A stretch of DNA of 64,000 nucleotides from Calonectria ilicicola (taxonomy: Eukaryota > Ascomycota > Sordariomycetes > Hypocreales > Nectriaceae): the NCBI GenBank assembly GCA_020809705.1, contig CP085826.1, positions 7,068,001 through 7,132,000 on the forward strand. The letters are read 5' to 3'. Both the position numbers and the translations under genes were made by a program. The notes under the pieces were generated by a model that ran no database searches, was not told the DNA's origin, and saw only the letters and a program-made list of their open reading frames with translations. Below, piece after piece: positions 1 through 11,056 of this stretch. Every line of letters begins with the position of its first letter. Positions within the stretch are counted from its first letter, which is position 1.

Positions 1-1876
1 ACTAACCTTCTTTAAATAATGAACGCTTATGAAATAATGAATTTAAGAAATGAAATGAATAGTATGAGATAGAGGCTTATTGGTGCTGATGGGAGAGGAT
101 GATATTTTGATCGCTGAAGCTGGCTTAGGCGGAATGGGAGGCCGGTGCGGTGGTTGATGAAGGGCTGCAATCTTTTACCCATCACCATTTAATTTCCTAA
201 AAGTTTTAATATATTTAACTCCTAATTTCTATCTTATCTCGAGCCTGGTTTCCAAAATCTGCTTCCCGGGAGATCTTCCATGCATCCTTAGTTCTCCATA
301 GGTAGTTGATAAGGCATATGTTGCAATCGGATACGACTCTGAGATAGACTCATACCAAGAAAAAAAAGAAGATCCCAATAAAAGAACGAATTCTTTATGG
401 CTGAGTATTATTTTCTAGTTCAAATATATATTTGTGCCGGTCTAATTCTTAGACTTCGCTGGGCGAATGCATCCGAAATGTTGTGGCATGGTGGTGGTGC
501 GCTTGCACTTGCACTTGCACTTGATCAAAACTGAGGGGCTCAAACCATTTAGCTTAATGAATAAACGGTTCCAAGTTACAAGATTAAGTTAAGATTTAGC
601 TTTCCGCGAAACAATCGTACTAGGTACGCGTAATACGAACCCATGCCATCACGACATAGATGGAAATGATCAGGGATGAATCAACCGACGTATATTCAAT
701 CTCGAAAATATATGCATGGCCTTCAATATGCAAAAATTCTTTCTACTTTCACAAGTCTGTCAAGGTTATACGGAATCGGCCGTTGTAAACAATTCTTTCC
801 AGGACATGGCCCTATATCGGTCTTTTCTCGAGTATTCAGGATTACTTCAACCAGCACAACATGATTTCAAGATAATTGCTACTACACCATGTCCTAATGT
901 CCTAAAATACATCATATGCATGTCGGTCGTGCCCGCCTGCAAGAGCAACGGCCTGCAACCAACCACGGCTTTTCCCGAAAGCCACAACGTCACTCAGCAT
1001 CATCTAAAGGCCTAGGACTTCGCTCTTACGCAAGACATATTGATATAAGCACCCCTATTACTTAGTTAATCTGCATATTTTGCGAATATTCTGCATGATT
1101 CAATCTCTAGTAATGAGATTTGGGGATGTTAAAGAGAGCTGAAGCCACCATCTCGCCTCCGATGAGGCAATCGGACCACACCCTCTGTAAGCACGTAGGA
1201 CTTGGCAAGTAGATGGAATGTAGCATTTTGGTTTTGCGAAGGTGCAGAAAAATTCTCGGTGCCGCCCGAAATGCAACAGATTGTGTCGTACTTTCGTCAG
1301 CATAAAGCGATCTCGGCATTCTTCCCAAATTCTACCTACACAGGTGTGGTATTGTGGTATTCATTGCGACAGCTACCCTCTGTCAAGTAAGCATATTAGT
1401 CATTGCTAGTATAATAATCACAAAATATAGCCTCAAGCTGCTAAAATCCCTATTTCGGGCTAATCGTTGGAGAGTTCCTGTCCACACATTTGACAAGATA
1501 TGCGATTGATCAGATACGGCCGGAGAGGGGGTGGTTCTTAGAGAAGGAGATATCTCCCTTTTTTTTCCTTTCTTTTCTGTAATAGATAATATGGAGTTTT
1601 GCCAGCTTCATCTGTTCGTTATTTACCCTAGATTTCCCCCAAATACCAATCACATCAGGCATAAATACATTCAACATGGTGATCCCTCCCCATCACTTCC
1701 TCGGGTCTCGCCACCTAACCATCGATTTTGTAGCTTCATTATATTTACTATTCCTATCATCATCTTAATAACATTCTTTATAATGCTCGCTCATTCATGC
1801 GCTCGCATACTATAATGATCATATAGTGCGATCATTCAATCCCCTTGGAGTGGCGTATGTTTTTCTAGATCAGCTA
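1..1876. other. Gene-free A+T-rich left end
   Basis: I see no reading frame with recognisable protein similarity or a plausible spliced gene model here. The longest open frames are under 100 codons, overlap one another on both strands and lack codon bias. Small simple-sequence tracts occur, for example a repeated GCACTT hexamer near 505-525. The 3' end of the convergent aminopeptidase gene begins at 1877. A decayed transposon or a gene cut by the window edge cannot be excluded. Confidence 0.5.
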
Positions 1877-3494
1877 TCATACAACGATCCTTCCGCTAGC
1901 AGCACAGCTATGCTCTTTTTCAGCAACTTCACGAATTTCTTGCCACTGTTCAAACCTTCGAGCCATGCCTCGCTTGCTCTTCGGGTTGACGGTGGTGGTG
2001 GATCGTGCAGGGACACCCTCGAGACTCAAAGCAAACTGGGCAGCAGCTCTACCAGCAGCCTTTGTGTTTAGGGTAATAGCAGGCCAATTGATGTTGTCAA
2101 TGTCATCACATGCTAGGTGATAACAAGGGTCTGTTGTTGCATTTGCGCCAGTGAAGATTCCGGAGGAGGGAATACCGAGTTCGATAAAAGCGACGTAGTC
2201 GGAAGATGTGCCGAAAGCACTACAAATAATTAGTTATTGTTGTCATGTTTAGAATAAGCACTAACCGGTATTCAGCAGGAGCGCCCTGTTCCTTAAGCCA
2301 ATTGAAAAGAACATCTGCGCCAACCTTGTCTCCGTCCGTGGTTGCTTGGACTGCATAAATGGGGCTGGGTGATCCGATCATGTCGTAGTTGAAGTAAAAC
2401 CGGATCTTATCAGCTTCTCCCGCACTAAGATTCTCGCCGTAATAGAGTGACCCAACAAGGCCGCTCCTAGGTTTCCATTAGTCTAATCAGCTCCATACGC
2501 ACGTTTGTTGACCTTACTCTTCAGCTCCCCACCAAGCAAAGCGGACCTTGTTTGGATATCCATCATACTTAGTAATGGATCCGGCAATTTCTAGGAGGGC
2601 CGCTGTGCCACTGCCATCATCGTTGATACCAGCGCCAGCCTGGACGCTGTCAAGGTGGGCACCGAGCATGACCACGTTATTGGAGTCACCTGCTTTGGTT
2701 TCGGAAATTATATTCCAAGATTCCCGTCTTTCGTTAATGGAATCCACCAGCAGAGTGACCTGGAGAGTCTCATTATTTGCGAGCCGCTCCTGCCACGCCG
2801 TGCCAACGGCGCGACGGATCACACCAACTGGAACTAGCAAACCCAGGTTCTCGGCGGAGAGGGTAGCACCGGGAATAGTATCTCCGGGCTGTCCATGGAT
2901 CAAGACAGCAGCTTGCGCTCCACGGTCCTTGGCTAGCTTCAATTTGTCGGAGACGGAGCACACACCACGCTTGACAAGAGCAATTTTCCCAGTGACGTCA
3001 ATCCCCTCCCACTGGTCTGCGTGACAGCCGGAGCCGCGTGTATCATCGTTCGGAATGGCAACTAGCTCTGCAGTAACACCATTCGGTGTGGGCGTGGCAT
3101 GGTTGTACTGAAGGGTCGCCACAAAAACATCTTCTCCGTCTGGCCCACGAAGCCAAATATCTCGAGTCTGGCTGAAGGTATGGTTGAACGGCTGGACGAA
3201 GGTGTCGAGGTACTGTCCGTAATCGTTTTGAAGTTTGCCTAGGATATAATCTAACGAAGCTTTGTATCCAGGAAGACCATATGCTCGGTTACCACCATTG
3301 TTAGTGGCAATATTGTATAAATCTATAAGGGTGTTGTTGAGACTGTGAGGGTTAGACATGGAATCCAAGACATTGTACAGTGGCACTCACTTGGCCTCCA
3401 CAATGTCTCCCTCCACCAAGCTTGGTGTCAGCTGAACACAAGCTGCCCTGGTGGCAAGCAAGCTTCCACAGAGCAAAGAGGTGGGTAGCTTCAT
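1877..3494 (-). CDS. Secreted M28 aminopeptidase (aminopeptidase Y / LAP2-like), 4 exons, 490 aa
   Basis: Zinc metallo-aminopeptidase that removes N-terminal residues from peptides; a signal peptide suggests secretion or vacuolar delivery. Exons on the minus strand are 3494-3391, 3342-2518, 2466-2266 and 2219-1877, giving 490 residues. The three introns are 46-51 bases and the frame stays open across each junction. Residues 1-20 form a signal peptide beginning MKLPTSLLCG. A protease-associated domain (about 120-260, with VKRGVCSVSDK) sits inside the M28 fold. The M28 zinc and catalytic positions are visible: GAHLDS, NDDGSG, WWGAEE and CYHLACDD near the C-terminus. Length fits fungal LAP2/APE3 proteins. 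It is convergent with nothing; upstream is a 1.7-kb spacer shared with the divergent cystathionine beta-synthase gene. Nothing looks broken. The family is secure; the exact substrate is not predictable. Confidence 0.93.
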
Positions 3495-5176
3495 GATATA
3501 AGGTGTGGCTCCAGATGAGATGCTGGAGAGTTTATTTATCAATTAAAAATGAGAATCTACTGAAAGTATTTATTGAGGCAACGCAGTTCATTTTATACCT
3601 ACTCTAGTGAAACTTCTCCGAGGCCTCCCTTCGTATAAATCACTTAGCGCTGGTTGTAGCATCTGTACCTTGCATGATGGGCTTATGCCTGAATTCTGAT
3701 TCCAATCCATTCCATAAGAGGTATTTCGCCATGCTCCGTGTCATATGGGCAGATGACGCAGGAATGGAAGGTCGGAAATGTCATTGGCTTGGCAACTAGT
3801 TTGACGATAGATCCTAGGACATGGCGCGACAATAACGAGTCCTCATTTGCTAGAATACTATGATTTTGGTGGCGCTTTAATCTAAATACAGATGACAAAT
3901 AGGTACTATCGTAGTCATAGTAGGGTATTAACTCTTTCCTAAATAGGCATCTGCGGAGGATACAGCCGCATTTTAGTGACGAGGATATGATGTTTGAGTG
4001 GGGAGCTGAACGATTCGGAGTCTGGAAGGGCCCTCAGGAGCACTGGTACGACTTGGAGAGTCTAATTTTTAGAGCACCCAATCCAATAAAATCGGGTATT
4101 GAGGGTATTCAACATGACTTTTAGCTGGAGATAAGCAAGAAACACATCGTCTCAACTTTACCATCGTTCTACGAGAACTAACAAACATTACCCTACAGAG
4201 CGAGGCATGATGAAAAGAAATATTTCCCAAGATGCAACACATGAGGACAGAACAATAAAAATAAGCTTACTTGGGTATTTAGAGTTACCCGAGCTAGTTC
4301 ACTTTGGTGTTGTCCAGATCTCGATCCGTAATCTCTTTTGAGGTCAATGGCGCTACATGTTCCGAGTGCGCACCTGCCAAATGCATCCCTCTGCGTTCCA
4401 TTGTGGCTTGTTTCTTATCACTGATAAGATAGTAGATAAAGAAAAAAAAGTATCCACACTTTTGTGTCGGGGTCTCGGGGTTCCAGACTACTCTGGCCAC
4501 TATTACCTAATGATGCAGCACTGGGCCTTTCACTGGGCCTTTCTCTCTTGTAATCCGAAATCGAAATCCGACCTGATTTTTCAAAGACATGTTATTCCAT
4601 ATTGGGTAATAATTGGCCTATGTCGCCATCCTTCGGGGTTTGATGCAGTGCGCGGCTAAGTAAGGTACACTGTCATCGGGTCAATTGGCCGTGTCTAGCC
4701 TGTGAGCCTCGGTACAAGGCCAAATTACTGATGTTTAGGAACATGGGATATTAAAAGAATGTATAAGACGTATAAGATGTACAGGATGCCAAAAAAAGAC
4801 TGGTGCCTGTCGGTTTTCGGTTTCCATGCAAGAATGCATCCAGGGTTCAACTTTATGCTCCATCATGATGATCGGCTCTCGGTTTTGGTGTCAAAAAGGC
4901 CCGTTGCTGGTCGCCGATTTGTCGGATTCGGATAGTCTCGGCATTGGCGGGGTAGAAAAGGTACTACGGACGCAAAGCTTGTGCATGTCCCGCCAAAACG
5001 TCACAAGCTGATTGATGGATCATGGCGGCGATTACACAAGAGACTCCGCCGTGGCGTGCTCCCTGAGACACCTGACACCTTATATAGCAGCAGCTTCTTG
5101 CAACTTTCTCTTGAATTTCATCTTTCTGGGCTGCAGTTCGCCTGTTCTGCTCGTCTACCCAATTTAAATCGCAACA
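3495..5176. promoter_or_regulatory. Divergent intergenic region between aminopeptidase and CBS
   Basis: This 1.7-kb spacer separates two divergently transcribed genes, so it should hold both promoters. No frame above about 100 codons shows recognisable protein content. The last 120 bases before the CBS start are pyrimidine-rich (CTTGCAACTTTCTC and similar near 5097-5130), as is common for fungal transcription start regions. No individual regulatory site can be assigned with confidence. Confidence 0.45.
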
Positions 5177-6774
5177 ATGGCGTCCCAGATTCCTCACAAC
5201 CCTCCCCGCGCCGCCACCGTGCTCTCGGCCACCGAGCTCATTGGCAACACTCCTCTCGTACGACTCAACAAGGTGCCTCAGTCGCTGGGCATTGAGTGCG
5301 ATGTCTACGTCAAGCCTGAGCTGTTTAGCGCTGGTGGCAGTGTCAAGGACCGAATTGCGCTGCGCATGATCGAGGAGGCCGAGAAGAGCGGTAGGATCAA
5401 GCCCGGCGACACCTTGATTGAGCCTACTAGCGGTAACACGTAAGACTCGCCATCAGACAGCTAAAATGTTTTGCTTTCCATACTGACATTTTTTTGCGCA
5501 GCGGTATTGGTCTCGCCCTTGTTGGCGCTATCAAGGGCTACAAGACCATCATCACCCTCCCCGAGAAGATGTCAGCCGAGAAGGTCTCTGTCCTCCGTGC
5601 TCTCGGCGCCACCATCATTCGTACCCCCACCCAGGCCGCCTGGGACAGCCCCGAGTCTCACATTGGCGTCGCCCGTCGCCTGGAGAAGGAAATCCCCAAT
5701 GCCCACATTCTCGACCAGTACAGCAATGTCGACAACCCGTGCGCACACGAGTTTGGCACTGCTGAGGAGATTTGGGAGCAGACTGGCGGCAAGATCGAGG
5801 CCATTGTCGCTGGCGCTGGCACTGGTGGCACCATCACCGGTCTTGCGCGAGGTCTGAAGAAGCACAACAAGGACATCAAGGTCATCGCTGCTGACCCCCA
5901 GGGCAGTATTCTTGCGCTGCCCGAGATTCTTAATCAGGAGCACGAGAACGAGCCCTACAAGGTCGAGGGTATCGGCTACGACTTCATCCCCGACGTTCTC
6001 GACCGCGAAATCGTCGACAAGTGGTACAAGACCGATGACCAGCAGTCCTTCTACCTGGCTAGGAGGTTGATCGCTGATGAGGGTCTCCTCGTTGGTGGTA
6101 GCTCTGGTTCCGCCATGGCTGCCATGCTGCTCGCAGTCAAGGACTTTGGCTTCAAGAAGGGCGACGTTGTCGTCGTCCTTCTTCCCGACAGTATTCGAAG
6201 CTATCTGTCCAAGTTTGCCGACGACGATTGGCTCGCTGCCAACAACCTCTTGCCCGTCAATGGTCTGGAGTCGACTATCCAAGAGAAGACAGCCGACCCC
6301 TACGAAGGTGCTACCATTGCGTCTCTGCGCCTGAAGCCCGTCACTTCCATTGGCGCCTCGGCCACTTGCTCCGAGGCCATTGAGACAATGCGAGACAAGG
6401 GCTTCGACCAGCTGCCTGTCCTCTCTGACTCTGGTAGCAAGCTGGTCGGTCTGGTTACTCTTGGTAACCTGCTTAGCTACATTTCCCGCGGACGCGCCAC
6501 TGGCCAGAGCCCTGTCAAGGATGTCATGTTCGATTTCGCGCGCTTCGATGAGATCGTCACCGACCCCCGCGAGATTGGCACCGCCAAGATCGGCAAGCGA
6601 CGAAACTTTGTCGAAATCACCATGGACACCCCCCTCACCACTCTCAGCCAGTTCTTTGAGTGGAACAGTGCCGCCGTTGTCACGGAGGCCGGAGACTCCA
6701 AGTCTCTGTCCAAGCCCATTGCGGTCGTGACCAAGGTGGACCTACTCACCTGGATGGTTAACAAGAAGCTGTAA
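5177..6774 (+). CDS. CYS4: Cystathionine beta-synthase, 2 exons, 511 aa
   Basis: PLP enzyme of transsulfuration that condenses serine and homocysteine to cystathionine in the cytosol. Exons are 5177-5439 and 5502-6774; the 62-base intron splits SGNT|GIG in frame. The N-terminus is short and lacks the haem-binding Cys/His extension of animal enzymes, as in yeast CYS4. The PLP-binding lysine is K57 in SAGGSVKDR, the phosphate-binding loop is SGNTG (about 85-89), and GGSSGSA follows further on. Two C-terminal CBS motifs occupy about 363-420 and 425-505. Length 511 matches fungal orthologues (about 500-530). The 3' end is convergent with the SRP receptor beta gene, 287 bases apart. No anomaly was seen. 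Confidence 0.96.
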
Positions 6775-7061
6775 ATAGGCCTCGCAAGAGGACGGAACGA
6801 GTACTCATGTGTTCAACGACATTAACGTCTGGCGTTCCTAGGGTTTAGATAAGAATATGAAGACTTCACGGTAGCGGGTATAGAATGGATTCAAAGAAAG
6901 AGTTTGTATGTATGGGTAGACTCAACATCTACAGGACAGTCCACGGAACATTATATTTGAAAGAATTAAGTTTCATAATTAATAACAATATATCCACTCA
7001 AGCCCCAAAGTTTTTTTATTCCCCGGTCGTGAATCGTGCCGTGTCAACATGGTTCATCATA

Positions 7062-7922
7062 TTATATTCTCTGAGCAATCCACCACCACCACTTGTCAGC
7101 ACCAGGGCCATCGCCCGAGACGTTGCCGGGAACGACATCGACATCAATGTCAAATTCCTGGAGCTGGCTAAAGGAGAACTTGGATGAGCCGTACTCTCCC
7201 AGCCAGGAATCCTGCTCCTCAGAGCCAATGTCATCGGTGCCCACGCCAGAGTCCAGAAGACCCTTGCTCTTGGAAGCCCGGATCCTTGTGAGTTCGGCCT
7301 CTAGGCTGGATTTCACCATGGTGGAAGGGACAGCGGTGAAGAGATCCATCTTATTGGCGGCGATGAGAATGGGAATAGAGGCCTTGATCTTGGAGTTGGT
7401 GCTGGTGGCCTTCTTCTGGAGGAAGAGCAGGATATCGTAGAGGTAGCCGGCGGTGGAGGCCAGGATTTCCTGTTCGCCGAGAGCGGCTGCATCGACCATG
7501 AAAACGACAGCCTTGACCTTCTCAGTGTTGTTCAACTTGTCCATGGCCGAGTTGCGGAGCTTGGCGTGGCCAGGGGTGTCAATCAGGAGGAACTTGGTGT
7601 AGGTGCCATCGGTCTCCTCATGGTTGCGGTACGAGTGCTTGTTCGCTGAGTCGGTCGAGGCATTGAGCTCGATATCGTGGGGGACTTGCGACGTGTGCGT
7701 CTCGGTAACGGCTTCGCCGCGCTCAAAAAGGGTCAAAAGCGACGTCTTTCCGACGTTGGAGGGGCCGACGAGTAGCACCGAGGGGGCGACGGTGTAGGTG
7801 CGCGAGGAAGATAGGATGATGTGCAGGATCACTGGCATGCCGAGGATAATCAGGGCGCCAATGATCATGGTTGGCATCGAAGGCGTCATGATAGCCTCGA
7901 CGAACTCGACAAACGTCACCAT
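7062..7922 (-). CDS. SRP102: Signal recognition particle receptor subunit beta (SRP102-like), 286 aa
   Basis: ER membrane GTPase that anchors the SRP receptor alpha subunit and helps hand ribosomes to the translocon. The ATG at 7922 places one N-terminal membrane segment at residues 16-37, followed by the GTPase motifs: G1 GPSNVGKTS (53-61), DTPG (115-118) and NKMD (190-193). Length fits the family (about 240-300). The frame stays open upstream to a pyrimidine-rich stretch ending in a good splice acceptor (TTGACAG at about 7998-7992). There may therefore be an upstream exon that is 5' UTR or that adds a Pro/Gln-rich N-terminal extension; I could not find a convincing coding exon for it. Divergent from AKR1. 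Confidence 0.92.
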   Translation of the reverse strand: MVTFVEFVEAIMTPSMPTMIIGALIILGMPVILHIILSSSRTYTVAPSVLLVGPSNVGKTSLLTLFERGEAVTETHTSQVPHDIELNASTDSANKHSYRNHEETDGTYTKFLLIDTPGHAKLRNSAMDKLNNTEKVKAVVFMVDAAALGEQEILASTAGYLYDILLFLQKKATSTNSKIKASIPILIAANKMDLFTAVPSTMVKSSLEAELTRIRASKSKGLLDSGVGTDDIGSEEQDSWLGEYGSSKFSFSQLQEFDIDVDVVPGNVSGDGPGADKWWWWIAQRI

Positions 7923-8659
7923 GATGGCTTGCGGTGGCGGCTGCTGGTGCGCGCCCGACGAAATTGGTGGTTGTTGGTGACTCGGAGGGCCTGTCAAGGA
8001 CAGAAAAAGGACAAATTATGAACAAAAGTCCGTAGCCAAGCCCGTCAATCCGCGCGGTAAGCCAGGGTTGCTCGCTTCGAGTTGCATCCAATTTCTCAAA
8101 CGGTCGGAAGTTTGCGATGCTGTGCAGAACGATTATCTGTCCAGCCCACTCTTGGCCGGGCAGAGCTCCTGGACCGGCCAGAATCATCCCTACTGAGCGC
8201 CACATCCAGCCGCGCGCCACGCTCGTCCAGCCACAAGACACGTGAGCGCTCCACCGCTTCTTCAGGCTTCTTCTGCGTTTTCACTGGCGGCCACTGGCGG
8301 CCAGCCGCAAGCCACAGGGGTCCCCTGAGATGGCAGTTGAGAGATAGGCTGGTGCTAAACTGGTTCTGGAAAGGGCAGTGCTCAGCCGCGCTCGGCATCA
8401 CGGCTTCGTTAATACGTAGACTACTCCACGCGCCTCCTCTGCAAAATTGCCAATTATTCGGGTCAGCATTTTGCGAATACCTTGCTCCGCCCCCGTATTT
8501 GTGGCTTCGACATGCCCATGTTGTAGACGGCATATTTTATGCTTCTCATTCTTTGATACCCCCTCCCTTTTCCCTCGACATTTCCTCCACGCGCCGCCTG
8601 TCCTCGATCTAGTCCATCTCGCTTCGTCGATCCTCGTCGACCCCTGGCCCATTGTCGTG
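7923..8659. promoter_or_regulatory. Divergent promoter region SRP102/AKR1
   Basis: This 737-base spacer lies between two divergently transcribed genes. It holds a likely intron acceptor for the minus-strand gene near 7992-8015 (long pyrimidine tract then TTGACAG on the minus strand), which suggests an intron in the 5' leader of the SRP receptor gene. Open frames here are short or overlap both strands and look non-coding. Confidence 0.5.
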
Positions 8660-11056
8660 ATGGGAAGCAACACTCCCGCAAGCAGCATGTCGGCTGCCTC
8701 GGGAGCCCCGAATCAACCCTCGATCAAAGCCAGCAGCGCCGCACCGAAGCTCAACAGCGAGTTGGAGATGGGGAGCCTCCCTAGCGATGCCCCGGCTCAG
8801 CAGGATGATATCATGCAGATTGCCCGTGTGGGCGACGTCCCAGCCATGGAGAAGCTGTTCGATGCCGGCGAGTACGACGCTACATATACCGATGATGAAG
8901 GAATCACACCGCTACACGTAAGCGATCCTGTCGCCTCCATCTGCTTGATGCAGGATGGAAGGCGCTCGCAAAGATCCAAACTGACCCAGTTTCCTCTAGT
9001 GGGCTGCCATCAACAACCAGTATGCTATGTGCAAGTTCCTAATCGAACACGGTGCCGAGATCAACAAAAAGGGTGGCGACTCGATTGCGACACCGCTCCA
9101 ATGGGCTGCCCAGCGATGCCACTACTACACCGTCAACCTGTTACTGCAGAACGGAGCCGATCCTCTCATCACTGACGCCCAGGGATACAACACGCTTCAC
9201 ATCTCGACCTTCAATGGCAACGTTCTCCTTATCGTCCTGCTGCTCCACCAGGGGATCCCGGTCGATGTACTCGACAGCTATGGCCACACTGCCTTGATGT
9301 GGTCCGCCTACAAGGGCTTTCCTCAATGCGTCGACATCTTTCTGCGATGGGGCGCTAGTGTTCATGCCACGGATGAGCAGGGCTTCACGGCTCTGCATTG
9401 GGCCTTGGTCAAGGGCAACCCGGGATGCATCCTCAAACTTATCGAGTATGGAGCGGACCGATTTGCAAAGACTCAAACTGGCAGGACACCAGCTGTGACT
9501 GCAAGCGAGCTCAACACCCAGACTGCGTGGCACCGCGCTCTGCGGGAATGTGGCTTTGACGAAGATGGACACCCTGCAGTTCCTAACTGGCCCGGCGCAA
9601 GCTATTTCTTGAAGGACAAGAGAGCTTTTGTGACTCGGTTTTTGTTCATATGGCCATTCTTTCTGGTGTGGTCAGCATTGATGGTTTTGTCGCATATGCC
9701 AGTCTTCCTTGGTGCGCCCCTGGCATTGGCGTGTGTTTACGGCGTTCAATGGTGCGCGCAGCAAGTTCTAGAGTATGCGCCTTCAGATATGCGACACTTT
9801 CACAAGACGGTTGGTACCTTTGATTCCCTCGATGCTGATATACCGCTAACAATTGACAGCCCTGGTTGGCCGGAATCTTTTCCGCCACATTATTTTTCAC
9901 TGGTGTTAACTGGTTGACCAACGTCTTCTGGGCTACGTCCATGTCCGCTGCTGAGGGACAGTCTCATACTTGGCTCAACATCATCTTTGGTACATTCTTT
10001 AGTCTCACAGCGTATTTCTACATTGCCAGTATGCGATATGACCCTGGATTCGTGCCCAAGATGAACGGCATTGCTGAGCAAAAGGCTGTCATTGATGATT
10101 TGCTTAACGAGTGGAAGTTTGATGAGTCCAACTTTTGCGTCACCTGCATGATTCGCACGCCTCTGCGTAGTAAGCATTGTCGTCGATGCCAGCGATGTGT
10201 GGCCAAGCATGACCAGTAAGTTCATCGATTTCAGGACCAGTCTGATGATACTAACCAAGGTTTAGTCATTGCCCCTGGGTACACAACTGTGTTGGAATCA
10301 ACAACCACCGCCATTTCTTCTTCTACATCATCACTCTTTCTCTCGGAATCATTTCCTACGATGGACTGCTTTACTATTGTAAGTTGACAGCTCTTCGGTC
10401 TTCATATTTCATCTCTAACAATCACTCCAGATCTCAACAGCGTTTCTCAGAATGCTTCCGACTCGTGCAACCTTTTGAGCCCTAGCCTCTGCAGGATCAT
10501 CAACGCTGATGCTTACACGGCACTCTTGGGCGTCTGGATTACCCTCCAGCTCCTCTGGGTCACCATGCTTTTGTTTACACAATTCTTCCAGGTTTCCCAG
10601 GCCATGACGACTTATGAGAACATGTATGGCGTTAGGGACAGCAGCTCTACTACCGCATTCACTTCTACTGGTACTCCTTTGGATCCTAACCACCCATCTT
10701 TGGCTACACCTGCTTCCCAGGGTGGACACAACCATAAGCATAAGCAAGGTCTGCTCAAGTCGTGGAGCCGTCTCCTTGGTGTTGACCCATTCATTGAGAC
10801 CATCACTGGTCGGGGAGCTGCATCCACAAAGAACAAGCGCAAGAAGAAGAACCCATACAGCAGAGGCTGTGTGTCCAACTGCAAAGATTTCTGGTGTGAC
10901 CCTGCTCCCGTCTTTGGCCCAAGAGAGAACGGAGCTGCTGTTCTTGGTGGTGAGAAGGTTGATTACACTGCCATGTATGAGAGCCCGACATTGATGCAAC
11001 TGACCGGGCGACGCGAACGCGGTGGCTACGAGGCTGTAGGCACCGAGGAGGTCTGA
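8660..11056 (+). CDS. AKR1: Ankyrin-repeat DHHC palmitoyltransferase AKR1, 5 exons, 720 aa
   Basis: Golgi/endosomal protein S-acyltransferase that attaches palmitate to cysteines of cytosolic and membrane proteins. Exons are 8660-8917, 9000-9809, 9860-10215, 10266-10378 and 10431-11056; introns are 50-82 bases and every junction keeps frame. The first two thirds hold about six ankyrin repeats (residues about 55-280, with [29 protein letters not shown] and [12 protein letters not shown]). Hydrophobic membrane segments follow, then a cysteine-rich domain with the catalytic DHHC at 474-477, split by intron 3, followed by [16 protein letters not shown]. Length and domain order match AKR1 rather than the ankyrin-free DHHC enzymes. 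The gene looks intact. Confidence 0.95.

Noticed and set aside
5572..6282. Long minus-strand open frame (236 codons)
   Set aside because: Antisense shadow of the cystathionine beta-synthase gene, caused by its codon bias.
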